From Paenibacillus donghaensis (GTDB taxonomy: Bacteria; Bacillota; Bacilli; Paenibacillales; Paenibacillaceae): a DNA stretch of 64,000 bases. Positions 16,486 through 24,878 of the stretch are shown here, piece after piece. Under the pieces are notes generated by a model. The model saw only the letters and a list, made by a program, of their open reading frames with translations, was not told the origin of the DNA and made no database searches. Each line of letters opens with the position of its first letter. Within the stretch, counting starts at the first letter, position 1. Location: assembly GCF_002192415.1 (NCBI RefSeq), contig NZ_CP021780.1, positions 2,852,001 through 2,916,000 on the forward strand, given 5' to 3'. Position numbers and translations under genes: made by a program.

Positions 16486-17862
16486 TCACTCCCGGCGCCG
16501 TCGACTCATGAATACCAAGGACAATGCTATTACCGTGAGAATAATCCCAAGCACTCGCAACCCCTCGGCACTGAACTTATCTCCCATTACGATGCTTATC
16601 AACAATGAAGAGAGAATGGTTCCCAGGTATCTTGATGTATTAAATATTCCGGATGCTACACCAATTATTTCTTTTGGAGAACTTATGAACAAGGCCGCTT
16701 GCATACCGACATTGTTCAACCCGTTGCTAATACCGAATGCAGCTAATGCCAAACACACACTGATAACTGGCGAATTCTGATTCAATGTCACGAGCCACAC
16801 GGACCCAAATGTCATCAGTATTGCGGATGTGATCAATGCTGGTCGAGGTCCTGATTTATCGATCCATCGTCCTGCTATTGGAGAAGCAACGAGCGAGCAC
16901 AAGCCTAAGCTTAGCATCAGAATCCCTGTATGGAACTCACTGACATTACGTACCATTTGCAAGTAGGACGGCAGACCGAAAAAGAGCGAGTAAAAAAGTA
17001 CGTTAACGAGCATGAATTCGACATTGACCCAAGTCATCGCAGGATATTTGGCGAATGTGCGCAAAGGAATGAAGGGTGACGTCGTTTTTAACTCATGTCG
17101 TACGAATGCCGCAAGTAGCACGAGGCCTATCATCCCTAGAAAGATATGCCCAAATGAGACATGCCCGGAGGATTTGGCTGACAGTAATCCAATGAGTAGG
17201 GCAACCAGACCCACGGTGAAGAGCAGGATCCCTGAGGCATCAATCAAATCAAACCATTTACGAATGGACATGTCCCGTGCAACGGATGTTGGCGGGTTGT
17301 CCTTAGGTATAGTCCTCCAAGCAAGTAGAAAGCTCGCCACCACAAACGGAATATTGACCAAAAAGATAGCTTGCCAATCCCACCAGTGAATTAAGACCCC
17401 GCCAATAAAGGGTCCGATTGCTGCCGCTCCTGACAGGAATATGGACATAACTGACAGCGCAGTCGCTTGTTTCTCCGTAATATGAATTCGAACAATGGCC
17501 ATTCCAACCGCAACCATCATGCTTGTTCCGATGGATTGCACAACACGGTACACGATGAGCCACCCAAAGCTTGGTGATAGTGGAGCTAGTAATGATGTAA
17601 CGAAGGCTACAACAAGCCCGATAAGAAATATCTTTCTACGACCGAATAAATCACTGGCCTTTCCCATGACAGGTTGAGCCACAGCACTCGCTATGTAGAA
17701 AGAAAAAATAACCCAGGAAACATCTGTATAGTCAAGCTGATACACATGTTGCAGCCTTGCAATTGCAACAGAAATCATTGAAGAATTTAATGGGTTTAGT
17801 AGTACCCCTAGTCCAACAGAAATCAACAACCACCTACTGCGAGCATTCATATTAGATCCCAT
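16486..17862 (-). CDS. MFS drug/solute transporter (DHA2/EmrB-like)
   Basis: A 458-residue membrane protein with about 12-14 hydrophobic helices and the MFS motif A loop GKASDLFGRRK near residues 67-77. It opens with the helix LISVGLGVLLNPLNSSMISVA, trimmed, typical of the QacA/EmrB branch; export of a toxic compound or metabolite is likely. GGAGGG touches the first ATG directly, so ATG 17850 (four codons in) may be the real start. It is divergent from the LysR gene, whose product is its likely regulator. A decayed copy lies at 36530-37258. Confidence 0.85.
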   Translation of the reverse strand: MGSNMNARSRWLLISVGLGVLLNPLNSSMISVAIARLQHVYQLDYTDVSWVIFSFYIASAVAQPVMGKASDLFGRRKIFLIGLVVAFVTSLLAPLSPSFGWLIVYRVVQSIGTSMMVAVGMAIVRIHITEKQATALSVMSIFLSGAAAIGPFIGGVLIHWWDWQAIFLVNIPFVVASFLLAWRTIPKDNPPTSVARDMSIRKWFDLIDASGILLFTVGLVALLIGLLSAKSSGHVSFGHIFLGMIGLVLLAAFVRHELKTTSPFIPLRTFAKYPAMTWVNVEFMLVNVLFYSLFFGLPSYLQMVRNVSEFHTGILMLSLGLCSLVASPIAGRWIDKSGPRPALITSAILMTFGSVWLVTLNQNSPVISVCLALAAFGISNGLNNVGMQAALFISSPKEIIGVASGIFNTSRYLGTILSSLLISIVMGDKFSAEGLRVLGIILTVIALSLVFMSRRRRE

Positions 17863-17961
17863 CCCTCCAAATTGTATGATGTCATCGTACTTGAAATTGA
17901 TTATTTATTCCAACGCCTTTTATGTTATGATTTCATAGACTTGAAGGAATGAACGGAGGGT

Positions 17962-18855
17962 GTGAAATTGGAACTTCTTCAACTGCAATATTTTCTCGTA
18001 GTAGCTCGATTGGAGCATGTGACCGAAGCAGCACGAATTCTGCACGTTACCCAATCATCACTAAGCAAAACGATTCAACGCCTGGAAGAGGATCTAGGAG
18101 TCCCTCTATTCGATCGGATAGGGAGGAAACTACGGTTGAATGAGTTCGGAAGCAGATTCCTCCATAGGGCAGAAAGGGCTTTGTTTGAACTGGAACAGGG
18201 AAAGCAGGAGCTAAGTGATCTATCCTCCCCGGAACAAGGCACACTCGAATTGGCGGTGACTGCTGCAAGCACGTTGCCAAATATCCTTCGGGAGTTTCGG
18301 AAAAAGCGGCCCAATGTCCAATTTCATGTGCAAATGCTGACCACGCAGGAAATGGTTAAACTTCTTCACAGAGGAGAAGTCGATTACTGCTTGTCCTCAC
18401 CTGCTATAGAAGAGGAGGATATTGAATGTCAAATTGTATTCGTTGACCCAATACTTGTAGCTGTTCCTAAAGGACATCGGCTGGCAGACCGAAGCAGCGT
18501 ATCCTTGACAGAATTAAGAGATGAATGGTTTGTCGGTGTAAAGAGAGGCTACGGTACCCGCGATCTAGCGGACTCTGTATGCAAATCGGTTGGATTTGTA
18601 CCTAAATATGTGTATGAGGGGGATGAACCCGCAAGGCTAAGCTCTCTTGTAGAAGCCGAAATTGGCATAGCCTTCATACCTAGCACGGCAAGGGATTCAC
18701 GGGAACATATCAAATATCTCCAAGTAGAGAATCACGAATTGGTTCGGGAGATCGCTTTATTATGGCATAGGAGTCGGTACATTTCGCGGGCTGCTCTCGA
18801 ATTTCGTGAGGTCGTTGTAGAATATTTTGCGGTGAGATCCAAACAGACAAATTAA
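17962..18855 (+). CDS. LysR-family transcriptional regulator
   Basis: A 297-residue regulator starting at GTG 17962 behind GGAGGG. The N-terminal winged helix-turn-helix (about residues 1-60) reads YFLVVARLEHVTEAARILHV, then the LSKTIQRLEEDLGVPLFDR helix. The rest is a substrate-binding-like effector domain (VAVPKGHRLADR, GIAFIPSTA). As usual for LysR, it is transcribed away from its probable target, the MFS gene on the other strand; the 99-base gap should hold both promoters. This gene is absent from the second copy of the block, deleted from about its second codon. Confidence 0.9.
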   Translation: MKLELLQLQYFLVVARLEHVTEAARILHVTQSSLSKTIQRLEEDLGVPLFDRIGRKLRLNEFGSRFLHRAERALFELEQGKQELSDLSSPEQGTLELAVTAASTLPNILREFRKKRPNVQFHVQMLTTQEMVKLLHRGEVDYCLSSPAIEEEDIECQIVFVDPILVAVPKGHRLADRSSVSLTELRDEWFVGVKRGYGTRDLADSVCKSVGFVPKYVYEGDEPARLSSLVEAEIGIAFIPSTARDSREHIKYLQVENHELVREIALLWHRSRYISRAALEFREVVVEYFAVRSKQTN

Positions 18856-19016
18856 TCCCAACTGATCCTTAATGCTGCTTGAAGGTGCAGCCGCTTTGGA
18901 ATTCAGCGGTATTAACTGAAAGCGCCGTTTGCGCTTAATCTCTATGTATGCTTCATGTTTTCCCTGCTTTCTGGACATGTTAAAGCAAGGAATGTCTAGA
19001 AGGCAGGGGGTTAATC

Positions 19017-20228
19017 ATGAAAAGCTTATTGCGCAATCAAGCGGCTCTGCTGCTTGCCGTGGGCGGGTTGTTTATGCTGGCGAATGTGCTGGCAGGCACT
19101 TTTCTGAACGTCTATCTGTGGAAAAGCCACCAAGATTTCGCCATGATCGGCTGGTTTACGGTCGCTCAGCAGCTGGCCGTTGGCCTCAGCTTCTGGCTGG
19201 GCGGCAAATGGGTGAAGGAACATAACAAGATGAACGCCCTACGGCTGGGAATCGCCGTTGCGGGCTTTTTTTATTTGCTGGTGCTGTGGCTGGGCGGACA
19301 AGCTGTGCATTATATCTGGCCGCTTGGGCTGATTCTGGGGCTTTCGATTGGCTTCTACTGGCTGGCGTTCAATATTGTGTTTTTCGAGATTACCGAAGCA
19401 GAGAACCGCGATTTCTTCAATGGCTGGATGGGGCTGCTTGGTTCACTTACCGGCATCGTCGGCCCATGGATCTCCGGATGGCTGATCTCCCTGTTGCACG
19501 GGGAACGCGGGTACCGCGTGGTATTTATAATCTCACTCTGTATATATGGCATTACAGCCGTCCTCAGCTTTCTGCTGAAGAAGCGTAAGAGCGAAGGTAC
19601 GTACCTGTGGCTGGAGCCATGGAGAGAGCTGCGGCGTGCAGGGAGCCCATGGAGACCGGCAGCGGCTGCCCTGCTGTTTCAGGGTCTGCGCGAGGGCGTC
19701 TTTTCTTTTCTGATCGGCTTATTAGTGTACATAGCGGCCCGGGAGGAGAGTAAGCTGGGACAGTTTGCTCTCCTTACCTCGGCCGTATCTCTGATCAGCT
19801 ACTTTGCCGCCGGCAAGTGGTTCAAGCCCAAATTCCGCTCAGCGGGCATGCTGGCAGGCAGCCTGCTGCTGGTGGCTGTGATTACGCCGCTCCTTTGGAA
19901 AGTCAGTTACGGGACGCTGCTGATCATGGGCATCGGGACCTCACTGTGTATTCCGCTGTACATGCTGCCCATGGTCTCGACCAGCTTTGACTTGATGGGT
20001 CTCTCTGCGGAAGCTGCCGGCAAACGGGTGGAGCTTGTCGTGCTGAGGGAGCTGAGCCTGATGAGCGGGCGGCTGCTCGGGATGTTCATGTTCATTGCCG
20101 TGCTGTCTGTGAACGACTCGCCGCAGGTCATCACGCTGCTGATGCTGCTGCTGGGTGCATCTCCGCTGGGCAGCTGGCTGGTCCTACGCCGTCTGCTGAG
20201 AAGCGGCAATTATCATCCTGATCAATAA
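19017..20228 (+). CDS. MFS transporter
   Basis: A 403-residue, roughly 11-12 helix major facilitator protein. Visible helices begin LLAVGGLFMLANVLAGTFLN, and a basic central loop (KKRKSEG) separates the two halves near residue 190. It resembles uncharacterised Bacillus/Paenibacillus MFS proteins, and the substrate cannot be inferred. The start is ATG 19017, with AGGCAGGGGG upstream. Its last 50 codons recur at 37351-37534 fused to the LysR promoter region, showing that a full copy once existed there. Confidence 0.82.
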   Translation: MKSLLRNQAALLLAVGGLFMLANVLAGTFLNVYLWKSHQDFAMIGWFTVAQQLAVGLSFWLGGKWVKEHNKMNALRLGIAVAGFFYLLVLWLGGQAVHYIWPLGLILGLSIGFYWLAFNIVFFEITEAENRDFFNGWMGLLGSLTGIVGPWISGWLISLLHGERGYRVVFIISLCIYGITAVLSFLLKKRKSEGTYLWLEPWRELRRAGSPWRPAAAALLFQGLREGVFSFLIGLLVYIAAREESKLGQFALLTSAVSLISYFAAGKWFKPKFRSAGMLAGSLLLVAVITPLLWKVSYGTLLIMGIGTSLCIPLYMLPMVSTSFDLMGLSAEAAGKRVELVVLRELSLMSGRLLGMFMFIAVLSVNDSPQVITLLMLLLGASPLGSWLVLRRLLRSGNYHPDQ

Positions 20229-20326
20229 GTTATAATGAAGTCACGGACAGTACGAATCGAAATGCTGCAGAGTTTAAGACAAAGGCTGTGCTGGCCAGCC
20301 CAGAATGATAAAGGGGAACAATAACA

Positions 20327-21289
20327 ATGACTATGAACAGCGATCATCATCTGCAGCTTTGGGATCAGGTGCTTCTGAGGGTGCTGGATATACGGCTGCG
20401 GCGGGTTGAAGCAGGTGAGTTTCTTCTGCCTTATGTCCTGCCTACAAGCTCTTTTATATTTTGTGCGCACGGCAGTGGCGAGCTTTGGCTGGATGAAGAG
20501 ATCTGGCTGGCTGACAGCTTTTATCTGCTGCACTCAGGCAAAGGCAGGAAGCTTAAAGTAAATACGGAGAAGGGTATGGAACTGTATTTCATTTTCTATA
20601 AAGCTGTTTTGCCGCAAAACTCCTTACGTGAATTTCATATACTGATGCAAACGGACAGCCCCTTCGATCAAATGTGGGGGATTTCTCCAGCAGAGCCGCT
20701 GGAACTACTCAGTCTTGCCCAGCAGATGCTGGAGGGCTGGCATACCAACAAAAGCCCGATAGGTAAACTGTAGGTGAAGGGAATATTTATGCAATTCCTC
20801 CATCACGCTTTAAAGGACAAGCAGCACTGGAAAGCAGTCAAGCCCTCAGTAGCGGAGCAGGTTGTGCGGTATTTGTCACAGCATTATCGCGGTCCGGTAT
20901 CCATTGAGCGCCTGGCGCAGCAGCTTAATTACAGTCCCCAATATATTTCACGGAAATTCAAAGAGCTGACCTGCTACAGCCCACTTGACTATGTCATCAA
21001 ACTGCGCATGCATAGAGCACAGGAGTTGCTGCTTGCTACCAATGCTTCTTTGCAGGAAATCGCTGCTTATGTTGGCTATAGTGACGTTGTATATTTCAAC
21101 CGTATATTTAAAAAAAGCATGGGTGTTGCGCCTGGAATGTTTAGGGCACAATCAGAAGCCGGGCAAAAAGATGTTTCGGATCATGCTATAAAGAGGTTAA
21201 ATCCGTCTCTTGTTATGAAACTTATCCAACGTTATCATATTGATGATAATGAAAATCATTATCAATATACGGAGGATGGAGAGTATGAT
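20327..21289 (+). pseudogene. AraC-family regulator interrupted by an in-frame amber codon
   Basis: Codons 1-148 encode a cupin-like AraC sensory domain. TAG at 20771-20773 then stops translation, and the same frame continues with VKGIFMQFLHHAL and a complete AraC helix-turn-helix (LAQQLNYSPQYISRKFKELT, then IAAYVGYSDVVYFNRIFKK). In relatives the two parts are one protein, joined through a segment like this one, so TAG has replaced a sense codon. No stop follows the DNA-binding domain: the frame runs on through a Fur box into the lipoprotein gene at 21290. A GTG right after the TAG could in principle restart translation. It probably once regulated the siderophore-binding gene downstream. Confidence 0.75.
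21245..21263. promoter_or_regulatory. Fur box (18 of 19 consensus bases)
   Basis: GATAATGAAAATCATTATC differs from the 19-bp Fur consensus by a single base. It lies 27 bases ahead of the lipoprotein start, so iron-dependent repression by Fur is strongly suggested. Confidence 0.85.
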
Positions 21290-22294
21290 ATGCGTAATCA
21301 TTACAAGAACATGACAACAATGCTTAGCTTATGTGTCATGCTGCTGCTTGTCGCATGCGGAACATCTCAAGGCGGATCACAAGCTGCGGGGAGCAGCCAG
21401 GCGCCAAATGTACAACAGAATAATGCGGTATCGCCTCCGTCCATTCAGCCGAATGACGGATTGCCGCAGCAAACCAAAATTGTCGATACGACATTTGGTG
21501 AAGTGGAGATTCCCGCTCAGCCGCAACGGGTTGCTGCTATTTCCTATTTGGGCACTGTGCTCGCACTTGATGTCAAGCCCATTGCCGCAGAGGAGTTTTT
21601 AATGTCAAGCCCTTACCTTGAAGGAATGCTTGACGGTGTGGTGGAAGTGGGCAACTCGCTGGAAAAGCTGTTTGAGCTGGAGCCTGATCTGATTATTACT
21701 CATATAACGGATCAAGAAACCTACGATAAGTATAAACAGATTGCTCCTACTGTTGTGATGCCGTACAATGCATTTGAATCCGTTGAAGCTGAAATGGACT
21801 ATTTCGGAACGGTGCTTGGCAAGGAGGAAGAAAGCCGGATATGGAAGGAGCAATTCGGAAAGCAGGTAGCTAGCGCGAAGCAACAGGTACAGGAAGCTGT
21901 CTCAGAGAATGAAACCATATCCGTTATGCAAGAGTTTGATGGTCTTGTATATTTGTTTGGCAGTAAGTCCGGCAGAGGCGGACGGATTATGTACGAGCAG
22001 TTGGGGATGAATCCTCCTGCTGTAGTACCCGAAGAACTGCTTCAGGAATCCTTTGCTGAATTTTCGTTGGAGCTATTGCCGGAGTATACCGGCGATTATC
22101 TTGTGCTAACCTCCGAATCCTCATTGGAGCAGCTGCAGGCTGATCCAATCTGGGGAATTCTTCCCCCGATCAAGGAAGGACGCGTGTATTTGTGGAATGA
22201 ATCGAGCTCCTGGTACCGTGATCCCATTGCAATGCTTAATCAAATCAATGATTTAGCCGATTGGCTGGCTGCTGCAGCAAAAGCTAATCTATAA
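21290..22294 (+). CDS. Iron-siderophore-binding lipoprotein (FeuA/YfiY-like)
   Basis: A 334-residue lipoprotein. ATG 21290 has GGAGAG six bases ahead and opens a lipoprotein signal ending LLLVACGTS. A low-complexity linker (about residues 25-60) precedes a helical-backbone binding domain of the Fe3+-siderophore/B12 class (PQRVAAISYLGTVLALD, LEPDLIITHIT, GGRIMYEQLG, WNESSSWYRDPI). It should bind a ferric siderophore at the cell surface. No permease or ATPase genes lie nearby, so it must share a system encoded elsewhere. Its frame is continuous with the upstream AraC remnant, but signal peptide, ribosome site and Fur box show it is its own gene. Confidence 0.87.
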   Translation: MRNHYKNMTTMLSLCVMLLLVACGTSQGGSQAAGSSQAPNVQQNNAVSPPSIQPNDGLPQQTKIVDTTFGEVEIPAQPQRVAAISYLGTVLALDVKPIAAEEFLMSSPYLEGMLDGVVEVGNSLEKLFELEPDLIITHITDQETYDKYKQIAPTVVMPYNAFESVEAEMDYFGTVLGKEEESRIWKEQFGKQVASAKQQVQEAVSENETISVMQEFDGLVYLFGSKSGRGGRIMYEQLGMNPPAVVPEELLQESFAEFSLELLPEYTGDYLVLTSESSLEQLQADPIWGILPPIKEGRVYLWNESSSWYRDPIAMLNQINDLADWLAAAAKANL

Positions 22295-22308
22295 ACGGTA
22301 AATGGTGT

Positions 22309-22340
22309 TGAGACTCTGTCTGAGGATAGAGTCTGTTTTT
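22309..22340 (+). terminator. Terminator after the siderophore-binding gene
   Basis: AGACTCT (22311-22317) pairs with AGAGTCT (22328-22334), followed by TTTTTG. Confidence 0.7.
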
Positions 22341-22623
22341 GTTATATATCTTAGAACTACGAATTCTACAAATAATATTCCATACATACTTCGTTCGGAG
22401 GAAACCTTCGTGCGGCGGCAGGTTAGACGTTCTTTCAGATAAGCCAAAGGCTTTAAGGATCCAATTCTTGCTGCTTCCATTGGGGATGCCAGCCACGCGG
22501 CAGGCAACGTCCACAGGAACGGGTGAGGGCGGGGATTTCGGGGAATGATATTATAAATGGACGGGACTACAACCCGCTTAACCCAAACACTCCTTGCACC
22601 CAAACTTCAGGTAACCCACCTCC

Positions 22624-22806
22624 TAGCGGACCGTATAGCTCCTATTTCCTCATTCCTGTGCTGGTTTGGAGTCTAACGGACCGCATAGCCGCTATGTCGG
22701 CAAAACAGACCCTAACTAGTGGGTTTTGGCTTGAATAGGGGCTCCTGAGTCCGTTAAACCTGCAAAACAGCCTTTTTACAGCACATAGGGGCTCCTGAGT
22801 CCGTTA
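22624..22806. repeat. Four 21-bp repeats in mirrored pairs
   Basis: Copies at 22624-22644 and 22674-22694 read TARCGGACCGYATAGCYSCTA on the plus strand. Copies at 22736-22756 and 22786-22806 are identical to each other (TAGGGGCTCCTGAGTCCGTTA) and are the inverted form of the same motif. Start-to-start spacing is 50, 62 and 50 bases, so the array is symmetric about 22715. It lies in a 640-base stretch (22295-22940) with no supportable gene. It resembles a Paenibacillus-type intergenic repeat, from memory only. Confidence 0.65.
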
Positions 22807-22940
22807 ATAGTCTGAAAGTTAAGCGTTGGTTACTGTCGACGGCCTTCCTTTGTTATTCTTAGCCTCCTTGTCGCGCGGTATGGTATGACAGGCTCGGATG
22901 AGTAACACATGGAAAAAAAAGGGACCCTAAGTAGTAACAA

Positions 22941-23070
22941 AATGCGGAGCAATCCATCTCTTTGGAAGAATGCAAACATTACTTTGCATCCAAACCCGAC
23001 TTTACGTTCTCACAGGTTTTTACCGTTAAAGGACCAAATAGCATCATGTCCATCGATGGGGATTTTTTTA
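22941..23070 (+). pseudogene. Fragment of the hypothetical gene intact at 37699-38007
   Basis: These 130 bases align without gaps to 37741-37870 at about 116 identical positions. The fragment encodes AEQSISLEECKHYFASKPDF and onward but has no start codon or ribosome site, and diverges completely after the SIDGDFF codons, ending at a stop around 23131. It is the decayed first-copy counterpart of that gene. Confidence 0.75.
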
Positions 23071-23168
23071 TAACAATAATCGTATACCACGCGAAGTATC
23101 TCTGTTCATTAAAGAACATTGCGCTGAGGCACTAAATATTTATTCTTGCAGGACATATGCTAAAATGG

Positions 23169-23196
23169 CCTATAGAACGTGAACTTAAGAATGTTA
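23169..23196. repeat. 28-bp sequence repeated exactly (inverted) at 9592-9619
   Basis: The 28 bases starting CCTATAGAACGTGAACTTAA are the exact reverse complement of 9592-9619, which forms one end of the nested inverted repeat near 9.5 kb. No partner arm was found here. It is probably one end of a mobile or MITE-like element. Confidence 0.65.
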
Positions 23197-23207
23197 TATT
23201 AGGAATC

Positions 23208-23241
23208 TGTCAAAAAGCCCTATGCACCCGGCTTTCTGACA
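23208..23241 (+). promoter_or_regulatory. Hairpin ahead of the broken yojF
   Basis: TGTCAAAAAGCC (23208-23219) pairs with GGCTTTCTGACA (23230-23241) with one mismatch, leaving a 10-base loop. There is no U-run, so it is more like a leader structure or repeat remnant than a terminator. The second yojF copy lacks it. Confidence 0.4.
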
Positions 23242-23265
23242 ACTCAATCAACCAAGGAGGCCACT

Positions 23266-23610
23266 ATGCTGCCGATACACCCTCAAGACATCCAATTCCG
23301 GATCGATTGCCTCGCTGGTCAGGACCTTTACCTACACCTTGAACTCACGACAGGTGCCTACGCCACCCACTTGGACAGCACCCGACCCTCGGGGTCGGCG
23401 TTCATTACCAATGCGGTAGTCCAATATACGCACGGCTCTATCTCCGGCACGGGTCCATACCGAGTCGGCCTAAAGACAGCACACGGCTGGGTTTAGGCCG
23501 AGGGCCTTACACACGTTGATGAGAAGGAAACGGAACGCCTAATCATGGCTGGGCACGACAATCAAGGAAAGCTAATTGTGGCATTGCAACTAAGTCGGGA
23601 ACAGTTCTGA
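23266..23610 (+). pseudogene. yojF: yojF (first copy), broken by an amber codon
   Basis: The frame encodes a 114-codon YojF/DUF1806 protein nearly identical to the intact copy at 38040-38384. A Tyr codon (TAT in the second copy) is TAG here at 23494-23496, which removes the last third. The downstream part, AEGLTHVDEKETERLIMAGH, is still well conserved, so the stop is recent. GGAGG precedes the ATG. The last codon overlaps the bshB2 start, as in the intact copy. YojF is encoded next to the bacillithiol deacetylase BshB2 in Bacillus; its exact function is not established. Confidence 0.85.
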
Positions 23611-24308
23611 TGAAAGCGGAGGATCGAATAGCCATGAATACTAAACAAGTCGTACATGAACGCATCTTAGTTGTGTTTCCCCATCCCGACGACGAAGCGT
23701 TCGCTGCAGCAGGGACGTTGGCAATGTACATAGAAGGCGGTGCTCAAGTCACCTATGCTTGTCTGACATTAGGGGAAATGGGCCGCAACATGGGCATCCC
23801 GCCATTCGCCAACCGGGTCACCTTGCCAGCGATCCGCAAGGAGGAACTGGCAGCGTCTTGCCTTGCGATTGGCATTCAAGACTTAAGGATGCTCGGTTTC
23901 CATGATAAAATGATTGAATTCGAAGACCAGCAACTGCTGGACACTCTAATCATGACGCTGCTCAAGGAAGTGACCCCGTCGCTGGTCATCACCTTCTATC
24001 CAGGGTACAGTGTGCATCCCGATCACGATGTCACCGGAGCCGCCGTCACACGAACGGTTGGCCGGCTCCCCGCAGCAGAGCGGCCACTTGTGCACTGCAT
24101 CGCATTCGCCAGCAATCATGAGCAGGTGATTGGGAAAGCAGACGTGACCGTTGATGTGACCGCATTCCTTGCGAAGAAAATGGCGTCGATTCGGGCACAC
24201 CGTTCGCAATTCCAAGCGGCGGAGCTCGTGGGGAATCGGGATCTGACTGATGAAGAAATCCGGAACCGGTTCGGAACAGAACAGTTCTGGACCTACCGGT
24301 TCGATTAA
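23610..24308 (+). CDS. bshB2: Bacillithiol biosynthesis deacetylase BshB2 (first copy)
   Basis: A 232-residue zinc-dependent PIG-L/LmbE deacetylase. The zinc motif PHPDDEAF is near residues 24-31, with the third ligand region HPDH near residues 136-139. BshB removes acetate from GlcNAc-malate during synthesis of bacillithiol, the main low-molecular-weight thiol of many Bacillota, and can also act on thiol conjugates. It begins on the last base of yojF. It is intact although its operon partner is broken, and it is about 89% identical (206 of 232) to the second copy. A terminator follows at 24355-24389. Confidence 0.92.
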   Translation: MKAEDRIAMNTKQVVHERILVVFPHPDDEAFAAAGTLAMYIEGGAQVTYACLTLGEMGRNMGIPPFANRVTLPAIRKEELAASCLAIGIQDLRMLGFHDKMIEFEDQQLLDTLIMTLLKEVTPSLVITFYPGYSVHPDHDVTGAAVTRTVGRLPAAERPLVHCIAFASNHEQVIGKADVTVDVTAFLAKKMASIRAHRSQFQAAELVGNRDLTDEEIRNRFGTEQFWTYRFD

Positions 24309-24354
24309 TCTCCGAGATATGGCTCATTGGGATTCACAACGGCTATGATTTCCA

Positions 24355-24389
24355 GCTCTCCAACCCTTGTGGTTGTAGAGTTTTTTTGT
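24355..24389 (+). terminator. Terminator after bshB2 (first copy)
   Basis: CTCTCCAACC pairs with GGTTGTAGAG (one mismatch), followed by seven T. Confidence 0.75.
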
Positions 24390-24475
24390 TTAGGATATTA
24401 TACAGTCCCAAAAAACCTTGAAATGTATAATTTAGTTTATAAATCACATAATTAATCAAAGGAATATTCAAAACT

Positions 24476-24745
24476 ATGCTGCAGGCTCACGATCAAAGAC
24501 ATGTGGATGAGCATGCGGAAGAACGAACCGTCTTTATTCCCACAGGAAAAGTAACGACGACGAAGTTCGATTTGACGGAGGAGGATAAGCATACCTTACT
24601 GTCTTCGGGCCATGCTGCAGCAGAGAAATTTCTGGAGACCTGGAATTTTGAAGCGTACAAGCCTAAGTTCAGAGAAAATCATGCAGCCCAGCCGATTCAG
24701 CCATATTTTAATGAACAGCAGGAGGAACCTGGGATTTACCACTAA
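24476..24745 (+). pseudogene. Probable C-terminal remnant of a patatin-like phospholipase gene
   Basis: The 89 codons resemble only the end of Bacillota patatin-like phospholipases (RTVFIPTGKVTTTKFDLTE, then AAAEKFLETWNFE). The lipase core with its G-x-S-x-G serine and Asp-Gly dyad is missing, and no coding sequence matches it upstream. The ATG lacks a ribosome site. It is therefore most likely a truncated relic, though a small independent protein cannot be excluded. The family assignment rests on recall of the C-terminal pattern. Confidence 0.5.
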
Positions 24746-24878
24746 TTTTATTTAAAAATAGCTTCATACAGTCCTGCCTTAGGAGGGAATTATTGGTCTT
24801 CCGTCGAAATCACTATTGAGCTGTTCCGGCGTTCAGCCGGACAGCATACATACAATGGGGGAAGGAATTAGAATACCT

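Noticed and set aside
22339..22738. Short frames within the repeat-rich gap after the siderophore-binding gene
   Set aside because: They overlap the repeats, lack ribosome sites and show no protein-like pattern.
22624..22806. Mirror repeats considered as a CRISPR array
   Set aside because: Repeats are in two orientations, only four in number, and no cas genes are in the window.
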